Assembly (NCBI RefSeq): GCF_014638095.1 | Contig: NZ_BMFH01000001.1 | Location: 2,303,227 to 2,367,226 of the forward strand | Source: Muriicola marianensis | GTDB lineage: Bacteria > Bacteroidota > Bacteroidia > Flavobacteriales > Flavobacteriaceae | DNA: 64,000 nucleotides | Reading direction: 5' to 3' | Shown here: positions 37,827-47,065 of the stretch, piece by piece | Numbering within the stretch: position 1 is the first letter of the stretch | Layout of the letters: each line of letters opens with the position of its first letter | Notes under the pieces: model-generated | What the model saw: the letters and a program-made list of their open reading frames with translations, nothing else | Database searches by the model: none | What the model was told of the DNA's origin: nothing | Program-made: the position numbers and the translations under genes

Positions 37827-38348
37827 TCATATCTTTTTAACCATGTTGTACCATACAAGATCTTCCCCGTCCGGAAAATAAGGGGCATTCTTCTCGAACT
37901 GCATCCCCGCCTTTTCCATGACCCTGATGGAGGCGATGTTCTCCTTCATCGCAATGGCGACTATCCGTTGCAGTTTGAGGTCGTTGAAAGCATAGGTCAA
38001 AATGGCCCGCGTGGCCTCAGTGGCCAGGCCTTGTCCCCAAAATTCCGGCAGAAAGCGATACCCAACGTCAACTTCGTCAAATTCCGGGAGATAGGCCAGA
38101 CCAGACCAGCCTACGAACTGGTCGCCCTCTTTCAGGACAGTCGCCCAGCGGCCATAGCCGTATTTTCGGTAATCCGCTTGTTTTTCGGCTATCTTATTGC
38201 GGATTCTTTCGGGTGTGGTGATGACCCCTTCCCCCGTATATCGCTGCACTACGGGGTGGGAATGCAGCCGCATCATATCATCTGCATCTTCGGGGCATAG
38301 TTCCCTCAGGATCAGGCGTTGGGTTTCTAGGATGGGTTTGGGTTTCAT
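37827..38348 (-). CDS. GNAT family N-acetyltransferase (RimJ/RimL type)
   Basis: A 173-residue enzyme of the RimJ/RimL/Acetyltransf_3 group. It opens ILETQRLILRELCPEDADDMMRLH, and the acetyl-CoA loop is FWGQGLATEATRAIL, followed by IVAIAMKENIASIRVMEKAGM. The start is ATG 38348; upstream codons to 38492 are open but lie in the repeat array and would add an unrelated 48-residue tail. A near-match -7 box (TATCTTTA, complement of 38372-38379) lies 23 bp upstream and supports that start. Confidence 0.88.
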   Translation of the reverse strand: MKPKPILETQRLILRELCPEDADDMMRLHSHPVVQRYTGEGVITTPERIRNKIAEKQADYRKYGYGRWATVLKEGDQFVGWSGLAYLPEFDEVDVGYRFLPEFWGQGLATEATRAILTYAFNDLKLQRIVAIAMKENIASIRVMEKAGMQFEKNAPYFPDGEDLVWYNMVKKI

Positions 38349-38406
38349 GGTTGGCAAAAGAGATGATGGAATAAAGATAGAATTTATCGGGACGGAATTA
38401 TGCTGT

Positions 38407-38885
38407 GGACTGGATTCTTTCCTCCCCACCTTCGTTTCGGAAACATCCAAAGTGGATGGGTGCTGCACAGCAATTCCTTTTCCCCTCTCCAAAGCTCAGA
38501 CAAGCCTGGCTTTTGCGACGGAAAAGTCCTTCTGATGGGAATTGCTTTGTGAAAGGACTGGATTGCTTCCTCGCTATGTTCGGAAGCGGCCTGGGGGGTG
38601 GCTGTACAAAGAAAGCCATTCGCCATGCTGTGCATGGCGCTGCTTTTTCATTTGCTACAAGTTTAACCAATATTGAAATTGCTTTGCCAAGGGGATTGGA
38701 TTCTTTCCTCCCCACCTTCGTTGAAAACTTCGGTGGATCGGAAAGGGCCTAAGGAGGTAGCTTTACAAAGAAAGCCATCAAACTCGCCAGGGCGAGTTTG
38801 CTCCTTTTCCTTTGCTCCCAAGCTGGAACAAGTTCCGCTTGTCCGCAAAGAAAAAGCCACCAACTTTCGTTGATGGCTTTCTTTG

Positions 38886-38891
<6 letters not shown>
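38407..38891. repeat. Degenerate tandem repeat array beside tRNA-fMet
   Basis: Three related units begin at 38407, 38555 and 38693 with GGA(C/T)TGGATT followed by a TTTCCTC-like run; a fourth copy of the opening, GGACTGGACT, is the T-arm of the tRNA itself at 38892. Spacing is 148, 138 and 199 bp. Units two and three also share ATTGCTTTG before the opening, and ACAAAGAAAGCCAT after it, followed by different perfect hairpins (38621-38639 and 38779-38800). The open frames on both strands here repeat the same residues and are not credible genes. There is no gene in this stretch. Confidence 0.75.
38846..38878 (-). terminator. Terminator hairpin after tRNA-fMet
   Basis: On the minus strand: AGCCATCAAC, GAAA loop, GTTGGTGGCT (10 pairs, one G-U), then TTTTTCTTT. 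It starts 8 bp after the mature 3' end of the tRNA. Confidence 0.85.
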
Positions 38892-38958
<67 letters not shown>

Positions 38959-39079
38959 ATGTGGACGGCAAATATACAACGGTTTTTTAGCAATATCAAG
39001 ATTTCCCCGGAGAATTATTTGGAGCCGCCGGGATGGCCAAACCTGTAAAAATACCTACCTTCGGACGCGAAGAAACTCT

Positions 39080-40444
39080 ATGGAAGCGATCAACGATTTT
39101 CTTTCCGCCCTCATCCCATATACGGAATGGCCCATGTTTATCCTGCTGATCGGTGGGGGGCTTTTCCTGGTCTTCTATTCTCGGTTTTTGCCCTATCGGT
39201 TCTTTGGGCATGCGATCGCCATAACCTCCGGGAAATACGACGACAAGAATGCCAAAGGTGATGTGAGTTCCTTCCAGGCCCTAAGTGCGGCTGTGGCTGC
39301 CACGGTAGGCCTCGGGAACATCTCAGGCGTGGCCATCGCCATACACGACGGGGGACCCGGAGTAGTCTTCTGGATCTGGGTTACCGCCCTCCTTGGCATG
39401 TGTATCAAATTCTATTCCTGCAGCCTGGCCATCATGTACCGGGGTACCGACTCCGAAGGGAAGATGCAGGGTGGCCCCATGTTCTACATCACCCAGGGAA
39501 TAGGCCCAAAGGCCAAACCCCTGGCCACCTTTTTCTGTATCTGCGGACTGTTTGGCTTCCTGGGGGTCTTTACGGCCAACCAGTTTACTGAGACGTTTAT
39601 GAGTGTGGTAGACCCAGTAGAAACGGTGTACGCTACCAGTGAATTCAACTGGAAACTTGGGATCGGGATCGTGCTTGCGGTGATCACGTCCTTTGTGATC
39701 TTCGGGGGGCTGACCAAGATCGCCAGGGTGGCTTCGGCCATCGTACCCTTTATGGTCCTGGTCTACCTGGTCTCTGTGATCGTCGTTATGGCCCTGAATT
39801 CAGAACTCATCTGGCCTTCCCTGAAAATGATACTCACCGAAGCCTGGAATTTCAATACTGTCGTAACAGGTGGGTTCTGGGGCCTGGTGATCATAGGGAT
39901 CCGCAGGGCTATGTTCTCCAATGAAGCCGGACTCGGAAGCGCCCCTATGTACCATGGACAATCCAAGAATGACGAACCCATTAAAGAAGGCCTGGTGGCC
40001 ATGCTGGGTCCCTTTATCGACACCATCATGGTCTGTACCTTTACTGCCGTGGTCATCATCCTGAGTGGAGCATACCTCGAAGACGGAAGCGGGATCGTCA
40101 TGACCCTCACCGCCTTCCGAAGGACCCTCTTCGGATACGGAGATGAGCTCCTGATGCTGATCGTCACCGCCTTTGCCCTTTCCACCCTCTTTACCTATTC
40201 CTATTACGGGGTAAAGAGTTTGTCCTTCCTCTCCAATGCGAGGATAGGTAAATGGTACAATGTGTATTTTGTGGTCATGATCATCTTTGCAGCCGTAGCT
40301 TCCCTTGAACTGGTCAAGAACCTGATCGACCTCTCATACGCCCTCATGGTCATTCCCAATATGATCGCGGTGTTGTACCTTGCACCCAGGGTGAATAAAG
40401 CCGCCAAAAAATATTTTGCCCAACATGCCCAACGTAAAACATAA
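39080..40444 (+). CDS. Alanine/glycine:cation symporter family (AGCS) protein
   Basis: A 454-residue permease with about ten or eleven helices. Family motifs are present: FQALSAAVAATVGLGNISGVAIAIHDGGPGVVFW near the N-terminus, GGPMFYITQG, and FSNEAGLGSAPMYHG. It imports alanine or glycine with Na+ or H+. The last 20 bp overlap the start of era. Confidence 0.94.
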   Translation: MEAINDFLSALIPYTEWPMFILLIGGGLFLVFYSRFLPYRFFGHAIAITSGKYDDKNAKGDVSSFQALSAAVAATVGLGNISGVAIAIHDGGPGVVFWIWVTALLGMCIKFYSCSLAIMYRGTDSEGKMQGGPMFYITQGIGPKAKPLATFFCICGLFGFLGVFTANQFTETFMSVVDPVETVYATSEFNWKLGIGIVLAVITSFVIFGGLTKIARVASAIVPFMVLVYLVSVIVVMALNSELIWPSLKMILTEAWNFNTVVTGGFWGLVIIGIRRAMFSNEAGLGSAPMYHGQSKNDEPIKEGLVAMLGPFIDTIMVCTFTAVVIILSGAYLEDGSGIVMTLTAFRRTLFGYGDELLMLIVTAFALSTLFTYSYYGVKSLSFLSNARIGKWYNVYFVVMIIFAAVASLELVKNLIDLSYALMVIPNMIAVLYLAPRVNKAAKKYFAQHAQRKT

Positions 40445-41315
40445 AGCCGGTTTCGTCAACATCATTGGCAATCCCAACGTGGGGAAATCTACCCTCATGA
40501 ATGCCTTCGTAGGGGAGAAACTCTCCATCATCACCTCCAAGGCCCAGACCACCAGGCACAGGATCCTGGGGATCGTGAACGGGGAGAACTTCCAGGTGAT
40601 CCTTTCGGATACTCCGGGCATCATCAAGCCGGCCTATGAATTGCAGAGCGCCATGATGGACTTTGTGAAATCGGCCTTTGAGGATGCTGATATCCTACTG
40701 TACATGGTCGAGATAGGTGAAAAGGCGTTGAAGGACGAGGCCTTCTTTGAAAAGATAAAGAACAGCCAAATCCCGGTACTGCTTTTGTTGAACAAGATCG
40801 ATACGGCAGACCAGGCCCTCCTTGAAGAACAGGTGCAATACTGGCAGGAACAATTGCCTAAGGCTGAACTCCATCCGATTTCGGCCCTGAGCAATTTTAA
40901 CGTAAAGAACGTTTTTGAGCGTATCATTGAACTGCTCCCTGAGAGTCCGCCCTATTTCCCAAAGGACCAGCTTACGGATCGGCCTGAGCGCTTTTTTGTG
41001 AACGAGACCATACGTGAAAAGATCCTGAAACACTACAAAAAGGAGATCCCTTATGCCGTGGAGATCGAAACAGAAGAGTTCCTGGAGGAAGAGGGGATCA
41101 TCCGGATTCGCTCCGTGATCATGGTGGAACGGAATTCACAAAAAGGAATACTCATCGGCCACAAAGGCAGCGCCCTGAAAAGGGTTGGGGTAGAGGCGCG
41201 CAAGGACCTGGAGCAATTCTTTGACAAGCAGGTCCACATTGAGCTCTATGTAAAGGTCAACAAGGATTGGCGCAGCGACAGCAGACAGCTTCGGAGGTTT
41301 GGGTATCAATCCTGA
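40425..41315 (+). CDS. era: GTPase Era
   Basis: A 296-residue ribosome-assembly GTPase with G1 GNPNVGKST, switch segment SKAQTTRHRI, G3 DTPG, G4 NKID, and a C-terminal KH domain (SQKGILIGHKGSALKRVG). It binds 16S rRNA near its 3' end. The start is the ATG at 40425; an in-frame TTG three codons earlier is less likely. It overlaps the symporter gene by 20 bp at the start and the convergent 41306 gene by 10 bp at the end. Confidence 0.97.
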   Translation: MPNVKHKAGFVNIIGNPNVGKSTLMNAFVGEKLSIITSKAQTTRHRILGIVNGENFQVILSDTPGIIKPAYELQSAMMDFVKSAFEDADILLYMVEIGEKALKDEAFFEKIKNSQIPVLLLLNKIDTADQALLEEQVQYWQEQLPKAELHPISALSNFNVKNVFERIIELLPESPPYFPKDQLTDRPERFFVNETIREKILKHYKKEIPYAVEIETEEFLEEEGIIRIRSVIMVERNSQKGILIGHKGSALKRVGVEARKDLEQFFDKQVHIELYVKVNKDWRSDSRQLRRFGYQS

Positions 41316-41821
41316 GCCTTGGCCTTATCTCCCAGTACATTCATCAGGAATGTGTGGAGTTCTTTCATCTGGGGTTTCCCCTTTTTCTTCCCGGCCCTTC
41401 CCATCGCATAGAAGATAAACCAGAGGACCACCATGCCTCCCATGGCTCCTATCAACCACCCATAGGGTTTGTTCAGGACGGCACTGCTGTAGGCCCAGAT
41501 CCCGAAGATGATAAACAAGGTGGCCACCCCGAAGTGGAGGAACATAAAGAAGGTCCACAGGGTAGGGTTAGGCCCGAAAAGCCCATATATCCTGCTCCCT
41601 CCGTTCTCTTCTTCAAGGATCTCCAGGTGGAGCTGGGGCGACCAGAAGTGGGCGTCATCCGATTTGAATTTAATAAACACATGATCGTCCATCCGCTTGA
41701 TGTGATAAGGAACCCCTTCTAACTCTTCAAAGGCTTCCAGCAGGGTCTCCTTGGGTTCCCCCCGCTCCAGGTTGAAACGAGGGCGCAACACGATCTCATT
41801 GGGCAGTGGTTTCATAGTCAT
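41306..41821 (-). CDS. Two-helix membrane protein of unknown function
   Basis: A 171-residue protein with a soluble N-terminal half of alternating strands (VLRPRFNLERGEP, VFIKFKSDDAHFWSPQLHLEI), two hydrophobic helices (about residues 88-108 and 118-137), and a basic C-terminus. It lies convergent to era and divergent from der. I do not recognise a named family. Confidence 0.72.
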   Translation of the reverse strand: MTMKPLPNEIVLRPRFNLERGEPKETLLEAFEELEGVPYHIKRMDDHVFIKFKSDDAHFWSPQLHLEILEEENGGSRIYGLFGPNPTLWTFFMFLHFGVATLFIIFGIWAYSSAVLNKPYGWLIGAMGGMVVLWFIFYAMGRAGKKKGKPQMKELHTFLMNVLGDKAKAQD

Positions 41822-41919
41822 TTTATCAAACGAGAAGTTACAATATTAGGTGCAATTTTTAGCTTTTGAGATCATAAGAGTTCTGATATTTCTCATCTTG
41901 TTTGTCAATACATTAATAC

Positions 41920-41927
41920 TACCTTTG
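41920..41927 (+). promoter_or_regulatory. -7 box of der
   Basis: TACCTTTG matches TAnnTTTG, with TTG at 41898-41900 located 19 bp upstream as a good -33. The leader to the der ATG is about 10 nt. Confidence 0.75.
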
Positions 41928-41943
41928 CCCCAAGTTTTTAGCT

Positions 41944-43245
41944 ATGAGTGCAATTGTGGCCATTGTGGGCCGACCCAATGTGGGTAAATCGACCTTCTTC
42001 AACCGTCTGATACAACGGAGGGAAGCCATCGTCGATGCTGTGAGCGGTGTGACACGCGACCGTCATTACGGGAAGAGCGACTGGAATGGGAGGGAATTTA
42101 CCGTGATCGATACGGGTGGTTACGTACTCGGCAGTGATGACGTCTTTGAAAAGGAGATCGACAAACAGGTAGAGCTCGCCATTGGGGAGGCTGATGCGGT
42201 TATTTTTATGGTAGATGTGGAGACCGGGATCACCGGCATGGACGAGGACGTGGCCAAATTGCTCAGGAAAGTGGAAAAACCCGTATTCCTGGCCGTGAAC
42301 AAGGTAGACAATACGCAACGGCTGCAGGATGCCGTGGAATTCTATTCCCTGGGGCTGGGAGAATATTACCCCATCTCCAGCATAAACGGTAGCGGTAGCG
42401 GGGAGTTGCTCGATGACCTAATAAAAGTACTGCCGGAGAAAATAGAGGAGAAAAGTGAACTGCCCCGGTTTGCCGTGGTGGGCAGGCCCAATGCCGGTAA
42501 ATCGTCCTTTATCAATGCCCTAATAGGGGAGGATCGATACATTGTTACCGATATCGCCGGCACTACCCGCGATAGCATAGATACCCGCTACAACCGATTC
42601 GGATTTGAGTTCAACCTGGTGGATACGGCAGGGATCCGGAAGAAATCCAAAGTAAGGGAAGACCTCGAATTCTACTCTGTGATGAGGTCCATCAGGGCGA
42701 TCGAACACTGTGATGTCTGTATCCTCCTTTTGGATGCCACCCGGGGTTTCGACGGGCAGGTGGAAAACATCTTCTGGCTGGCGCAGCGCAACAACAAAGG
42801 CATCGTGATCCTGGTAAACAAATGGGACCTGGTGGAGAAGGACACACAATCGGTAAAACAGTACACCAAAGCCATTAAACAGGCTATTGAGCCCTTTACA
42901 GACGTCCCGATCGTCTTTATTTCTGCCCTGACTAAGCAACGGATCTACAAGGCGATAGAAACCGCAGTGGAAGTATATAAGAACCGCAGCAAGCGGATCC
43001 CCACGAGGAAATTAAACGATGTGTTGCTGCCGATCATCGAGCAGACCCCGCCTCCGGCCTACAAGGGCAAGTACGTAAAGATCAAGTACATCACCCAGTT
43101 GCCTACGCCCTACCCGCAATTTGCTTTTTTCTGCAACCTGCCTCAGTATGTCCGCGATCCCTACAAGCGCTTTCTTGAAAATAAGCTCAGGGAGCACTTC
43201 GACTTTACAGGGGTGCCCGTGACCATTTTTATGCGCAAGAAATAA
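41944..43245 (+). CDS. der: GTPase Der (EngA)
   Basis: A 433-residue double-GTPase needed for 50S subunit maturation. The first G-domain has [13 protein letters not shown] and NKVD; the second has [13 protein letters not shown] and NKWD. A C-terminal KH-like domain closes the protein. Length and order are normal. The stop lies 3 bp before the end of the convergent lipoprotein gene. Confidence 0.98.
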   Translation: MSAIVAIVGRPNVGKSTFFNRLIQRREAIVDAVSGVTRDRHYGKSDWNGREFTVIDTGGYVLGSDDVFEKEIDKQVELAIGEADAVIFMVDVETGITGMDEDVAKLLRKVEKPVFLAVNKVDNTQRLQDAVEFYSLGLGEYYPISSINGSGSGELLDDLIKVLPEKIEEKSELPRFAVVGRPNAGKSSFINALIGEDRYIVTDIAGTTRDSIDTRYNRFGFEFNLVDTAGIRKKSKVREDLEFYSVMRSIRAIEHCDVCILLLDATRGFDGQVENIFWLAQRNNKGIVILVNKWDLVEKDTQSVKQYTKAIKQAIEPFTDVPIVFISALTKQRIYKAIETAVEVYKNRSKRIPTRKLNDVLLPIIEQTPPPAYKGKYVKIKYITQLPTPYPQFAFFCNLPQYVRDPYKRFLENKLREHFDFTGVPVTIFMRKK

Positions 43246-43248
43246 GGC

Positions 43249-43734
43249 CTAGATCAGAATGATGGTGAAGATACCGGAATTGACCCTGTATTCCACAATA
43301 GCATTCTGAGAAGTGAGTTCCCTTATTTCCAGCCGGTCGCCACAACACGGATAATCAGTCACCCCGAAGGTCACCGAAATGTCGACCTCAAAGTCATTCC
43401 CAAGAAAGATCGTGTAGTTATAATTACCCGCCTTCCAGTCGAAACTGGAGATCTCCAGGTATCCGGTGGTCGCTCCCTGAGTATTAGGGAATACCTTTAT
43501 CTGCAGCTCTTCTGTGGTGGCCCCTGTCACTTCAATATTTTCCAGGGTATAGGTTTCGTTGGAGATCACATTCTGGCCTTCGGAGATCAGCTCCAGGTTG
43601 ATGGAATCCCCTGCTGCGCAAAGGACCAGAGAGCAATCAATACCTTTTTCTTCCACGCAGCCCAAAAGAGAGAAGCAAACGAATCCGATAAAGAAGTATC
43701 TCAATGCCAAAGCATACTTTTTAGTGAGAGTCAT
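43249..43734 (-). CDS. Small lipoprotein of unknown function
   Basis: A 161-residue protein with lipobox LLGC (C25) from the ATG at 43734. The in-frame extension to 43854 is low-complexity Ala/Glu/Val and is only an antisense copy of the Gly-rich end of the neighbouring TPM gene. The mature part contains several cysteines (CSLVLCAAGD, YPCCGD) and an Ig-like beta pattern. No family is recognised. It follows the TPM gene by 22 bp and is likely the last gene of the lemA unit. Confidence 0.75.
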   Translation of the reverse strand: MTLTKKYALALRYFFIGFVCFSLLGCVEEKGIDCSLVLCAAGDSINLELISEGQNVISNETYTLENIEVTGATTEELQIKVFPNTQGATTGYLEISSFDWKAGNYNYTIFLGNDFEVDISVTFGVTDYPCCGDRLEIRELTSQNAIVEYRVNSGIFTIILI

Positions 43735-43756
43735 GGTTCTCAAAGGGGTTGCGTTC

Positions 43757-44569
43757 CTACCATCCCCCAGAGGCCCCGCCACCGCCGAAACCTCCGCCAC
43801 CGAAGCCGCCGCCGAAACCTCCGCCTCCAAAGCTGCCACCTCCGAAGCCGCCACCCCGGCCTTTATAGCTGCCCCGACCCATGTTGCTGAGGATGATCAC
43901 ATCCCAGATATCGAGCCCCTTGTGGCGTCCGCCGCCTTTTCCGCCCCCTTTGTTCTTTCGGTTGGCGTAGATGATCAGCAAGACGATAATAAAGATCACG
44001 AAGAGGATCACGATCAGGACAAAGATGGCCTTTACTTCCTTGGCTACGGGATTGGTATTCTCCTCCAGCGCTTTCTGGAACTCTCCACTCAGTACCTGGA
44101 AGATAACATCGGCCCCTTTGTTGAGTCCGCTTGCATAATTGCCATTTCTGAACTCCGGAACGATGACCAGGTCGATGATCCTGCTGCACATGGCATCCGT
44201 GAGCCGGCCTTCCACCCCGTACCCTGTACTGATGGCTATTTTGCGGTCGTCATTGGCTACGAGGACCAGAACCCCGTTGTCCTCTTTCTCCTGCCCGATC
44301 CCCCATTTCTGACCCCATTGGGCACCCAGATAATTGATGTTCTCCCCTTCCGTGGAAGCGATGATGGCCACCACGATCTGGGTGGAGGTGGTGTCTGAGT
44401 AGCGGATGAGCTTTTCTTCCAGGGCTTTTCGATCGCTCTGAGACAACAGGGAGACATAATCGTATACACTGGTCTGCAGCTCGGGTTTCTCCGGAATGGT
44501 GAACTGAGCTGTACCCTGTGAAAAGATGCACAGGAACAGAAGAAGGATACTAGCTTTTAGATACCTCAT
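43757..44569 (-). CDS. TPM-domain membrane protein (YgcG-like)
   Basis: A 270-residue protein with a signal peptide (ending near SQGTAQ), a TPM domain (about 35-165, with VYDYVSLLSQSDRKALEEKL and GQEKEDNGVLVLVANDDRKIAI), one membrane helix (about 183-205), and a C-terminal tail made almost only of Gly with Phe and Ser. This is the YgcG type. TPM domains have been linked to photosystem II repair in plants; the bacterial role is unsettled. The start overlaps the second TPM gene by 20 bp. Confidence 0.9.
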   Translation of the reverse strand: MRYLKASILLLFLCIFSQGTAQFTIPEKPELQTSVYDYVSLLSQSDRKALEEKLIRYSDTTSTQIVVAIIASTEGENINYLGAQWGQKWGIGQEKEDNGVLVLVANDDRKIAISTGYGVEGRLTDAMCSRIIDLVIVPEFRNGNYASGLNKGADVIFQVLSGEFQKALEENTNPVAKEVKAIFVLIVILFVIFIIVLLIIYANRKNKGGGKGGGRHKGLDIWDVIILSNMGRGSYKGRGGGFGGGSFGGGGFGGGFGGGGFGGGGASGGW

Positions 44570-44993
44570 TGCTCAATTCGTTTGTATCGTCGCTTTTAAA
44601 TGGGAAGTGTACTTTTAATTCTTCCCCGGCTTTCAGGATTCCTGCCACGATCCCCTGTTTAAATTCACCTTTTTTAAAATGTGCCTGTATGACCTCTTTT
44701 GTATCATTCCAAAAGGTCTTGGGAACTACCTCGTTTATACCCTTGTCTCCATAGATCACAAAGGTTCTGTCCAACACTGCAATATAGATAAGGACCCCGT
44801 TGGCATCCCGGGTCTTGTCCATCTCGAGTTCGTGGAATACTTCCTGAGCCCGTTCGTAGTGGTCCGAATCGGTATGGTGTTCAATGTGCACCCGGATCTC
44901 TCCGGAAGTATTCTTCTCCGCCTCGCGGATAGCACGGACGATCTCCTGTTCCTCTTCCTGTGTTAAAAACGCTTCAACCTTAGATTCGGACAT
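44550..44993 (-). CDS. TPM-domain protein, soluble
   Basis: A 147-residue TPM-domain protein without a signal peptide: FLTQEEEQEIVRAIREAEKNTSGEIRVHIE, then DANGVLIYIAVLDRTFVIYGDKGIN. It is a second, cytoplasmic TPM paralogue. It sits 3 bp downstream of lemA and overlaps the next gene by 20 bp, so the three are read together. Pairing of LemA with TPM proteins recurs in Bacteroidetes. Confidence 0.88.
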   Translation of the reverse strand: MSESKVEAFLTQEEEQEIVRAIREAEKNTSGEIRVHIEHHTDSDHYERAQEVFHELEMDKTRDANGVLIYIAVLDRTFVIYGDKGINEVVPKTFWNDTKEVIQAHFKKGEFKQGIVAGILKAGEELKVHFPFKSDDTNELSNEVSKS

Positions 44994-44996
44994 GGA

Positions 44997-45596
44997 TTAA
45001 TCGAATTCGAAGTTCACATCAGGGGCATTCTCTGAACCCGGACTGGCCTGGTAACGGGCCATTTCCTCAAAGCCGAACCAGCCGGCGAGAATCTTGTTAG
45101 GGAATTTGGTGGTATGGATGTCGTAGATATTGACGGCTTCATTGTAGCGGTCCCTGGCCACGTTGATCCGGTTCTCGGTGCCCTCCAATTGGGATTGCAG
45201 GTCGAGGAAGTTCTGGTTGGCCTTCAGGTCGGGATAGCGCTCAACCGTAACCAGTAACCTGGACAAAGCTGACGACAATCCGGTCTGTGCTTCCTGGAAA
45301 GCGGCCATTTTTTCAGGGGTCAGGTCATTTACGTCGATGTTGGTAGAGGTGGCTTTGGCCCTCGCCTCGATCACATCGGTAAGCGTTCCCCTTTCAAAAT
45401 CGGCTGCTCCCTGGACGGTTTTCACCAGGTTACCAATGAGGTCATTACGCCTCTGATAGGTGCTTTCCACGTTAGACCAGGCCGTTTTGGCATTGGCCTC
45501 ATATTCTACCGCGGTGTTGTTAAATCCTACTGCCCACTGGTAGAGCCCGAATGCGACCACGACCAGGATAATTACGGGAATTAACCATTTTTTCAT
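44997..45596 (-). CDS. LemA family protein
   Basis: A 199-residue protein with one N-terminal helix (about 4-22) and the LemA helical bundle: YEANAKTAWSNVESTYQRRNDLIGNLV, GLSSALSRLLVTVERYPDLKANQNF, RINVARDRYNEAVNIYD. Membrane-anchored LemA proteins are widespread and mostly uncharacterised. It heads a lemA-TPM-TPM-lipoprotein cluster on the minus strand. Confidence 0.95.
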   Translation of the reverse strand: MKKWLIPVIILVVVAFGLYQWAVGFNNTAVEYEANAKTAWSNVESTYQRRNDLIGNLVKTVQGAADFERGTLTDVIEARAKATSTNIDVNDLTPEKMAAFQEAQTGLSSALSRLLVTVERYPDLKANQNFLDLQSQLEGTENRINVARDRYNEAVNIYDIHTTKFPNKILAGWFGFEEMARYQASPGSENAPDVNFEFD

Positions 45597-45654
45597 AAGT
45601 GTTCAGAATTAAAGTTAGGTATCTGTATGTCTAAAAAAAGCCCCAATTGTTACA

Positions 45655-45984
45655 TCAGAGCTGGTTTTTGATCTTGATCAGTTCGGCCTTGACCTTCTCG
45701 AGTTTCTGGATGATCTCGAAGTTCGACAGGGTTTTCTTTCGCTCTTCCTTCAGGTGGATCTTGGCCCCTTCCAACGTAAAGCCCCGCTCTTTTACCAGGT
45801 GGTAGATCAGGTGGAGGTTCTTGACGTCCTCAGGGGTGAACTTGCGGTTGCCTTTTGCGTTCTTTTTTGGCTGAAGCACGTCGAACTCCTTTTCCCAGAA
45901 TCGGATCAGGGAGGTATTTACATCAAAGGCCCTGGCTACTTCGCCAATGCCATAATACCGTTTTTCAGGAAGTTCTATATGCAT
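45655..45984 (-). CDS. MerR family transcriptional regulator
   Basis: A 109-residue protein with the MerR winged HTH at the N-terminus (YYGIGEVARAFDVNTSLIRFWEKEF, then NRKFTPEDVKNLHLIYHLV) and a C-terminal dimerisation helix. It has no ligand-binding domain. Its ATG overlaps the stop of the M23 gene by one base (TGATG), so its translation is coupled to that of the peptidase. Target genes are unknown; the cotranscribed envelope genes are possible. Confidence 0.9.
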   Translation of the reverse strand: MHIELPEKRYYGIGEVARAFDVNTSLIRFWEKEFDVLQPKKNAKGNRKFTPEDVKNLHLIYHLVKERGFTLEGAKIHLKEERKKTLSNFEIIQKLEKVKAELIKIKNQL

Positions 45985-46961
45985 CAGTCAAGGGATTGGT
46001 TCTCTTGGTTGGCGTATTTCAGCATGTTCTCGAATTCTTCAGCTGTCAAACTGCCGTAGTAGAAGTTGATAGGGTTGATCCGTTCCTCGTCTTTCCAGAC
46101 CTCGTAATGCAGGTGGGGTGCTTCAGACCTTCCTGTACTGCCAATAAATCCGATCAGGTCGCCCCGCTTCACTTTCTGCCCTCTTTTGACGTTGTAATTG
46201 CTCAGGTGGGCGTAGAGCGACATATATCCATAACCGTGATCCACCCTGATATGCTTGCCGTACCCGGAGGCGTTATTATCCGCCCGGGTAACGATACCAT
46301 CACCGGTGGCGTAGATAGGCACTCCCTTGGGGGCGGTAAAATCCATTCCCCAGTGCATTTTTCGCGCTTTGGTGAACGGATCTGACCTCCATCCGTACCC
46401 GGAGGCCATGCGGGTCAGGTCCTCATTTTTTACCGGTTGGATGGCGGGGATGGACGCCAGCAATTTTTCTTTGTCCTCGGCGAGTTTTGTGATCTCGTCC
46501 AGAGAACGGGACTGTATCACCATTTGCTTCTGGATCACGTCCAGTCTGCGCGTGGTGGCAATGATCATTTCGGAATTATTAAAACCTTCGAGGGATTTGT
46601 AGCGATTTACCCCACCGAACCCGGCACGTCTCTGTTCTTCCGGAATGGGGTTGGCCTCAAAATACAGGCGGTAGATGTTGTTATCCCGGTCTTCAATATT
46701 CGCCAATACCTGCTCAACCTGCTCCATTTTCTTGTTGAGCAGCTCAAACCTGAGTTCGTAATTCTTGAGTTCGCGGGCAAGGGATAATTCCCTGGGGGTG
46801 TTGAGGATATTCGTGTTGAGGAGGAAGATGAGTCCGAGGAACCCAAACAGGGCCGAACCCAGGATAAAAAGGAAGATGTTCCTGTAGCGTCGGGTTTTCT
46901 TAAGCTCTATTTTCCGATAGGAAAGCGTATCCGGATCGTAATAGTACTTAACTTTAGACAT
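45984..46961 (-). CDS. M23 family peptidase, membrane-anchored
   Basis: A 325-residue protein with one N-terminal helix (about 28-50), a coiled-coil region (60-175), and a C-terminal M23 (LytM) domain. Zinc ligands are H203 and D207 (HWGMD) and H285 (HLHYEVW), with H252 and H283 as further active-site histidines, so the domain looks catalytically intact. It is expected to cleave peptidoglycan cross-bridges or stem peptides in the periplasm. It is divergent from alaS. Confidence 0.93.
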   Translation of the reverse strand: MSKVKYYYDPDTLSYRKIELKKTRRYRNIFLFILGSALFGFLGLIFLLNTNILNTPRELSLARELKNYELRFELLNKKMEQVEQVLANIEDRDNNIYRLYFEANPIPEEQRRAGFGGVNRYKSLEGFNNSEMIIATTRRLDVIQKQMVIQSRSLDEITKLAEDKEKLLASIPAIQPVKNEDLTRMASGYGWRSDPFTKARKMHWGMDFTAPKGVPIYATGDGIVTRADNNASGYGKHIRVDHGYGYMSLYAHLSNYNVKRGQKVKRGDLIGFIGSTGRSEAPHLHYEVWKDEERINPINFYYGSLTAEEFENMLKYANQENQSLD

Positions 46962-46976
46962 GAATGTAATTTATCC

Positions 46977-46984
46977 TATTTTTG
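46977..46984 (+). promoter_or_regulatory. -7 box of alaS
   Basis: TATTTTTG matches TAnnTTTG, 81 bp before the alaS ATG. A second, weaker box TAGCTTTT sits 3 bp from the ATG. Confidence 0.5.
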
Positions 46985-47065
46985 TGCTTCCAAAGTATCA
47001 AAACAAACAAATATAAAAATTGTTTTGCAGAAAGCGTTAAAATTACCAAAACCTTAGCTTTTTCT

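Noticed and set aside
38349-38492. N-terminal extension of the GNAT gene
   Set aside because: The 48 extra codons come from the repeat array. The family start and the near-match -7 box fit ATG 38348.
38405-38752. 115-codon open frame inside the repeat array, and several overlapping frames on the other strand
   Set aside because: The frames repeat the same residues in each repeat unit, carry no domain pattern, and exist on both strands. They arise from the repeats.
43735-43854. N-terminal extension of the small lipoprotein gene
   Set aside because: It is low-complexity sequence overlapping the Gly-rich end of the TPM gene, and it would bury the lipoprotein signal peptide.
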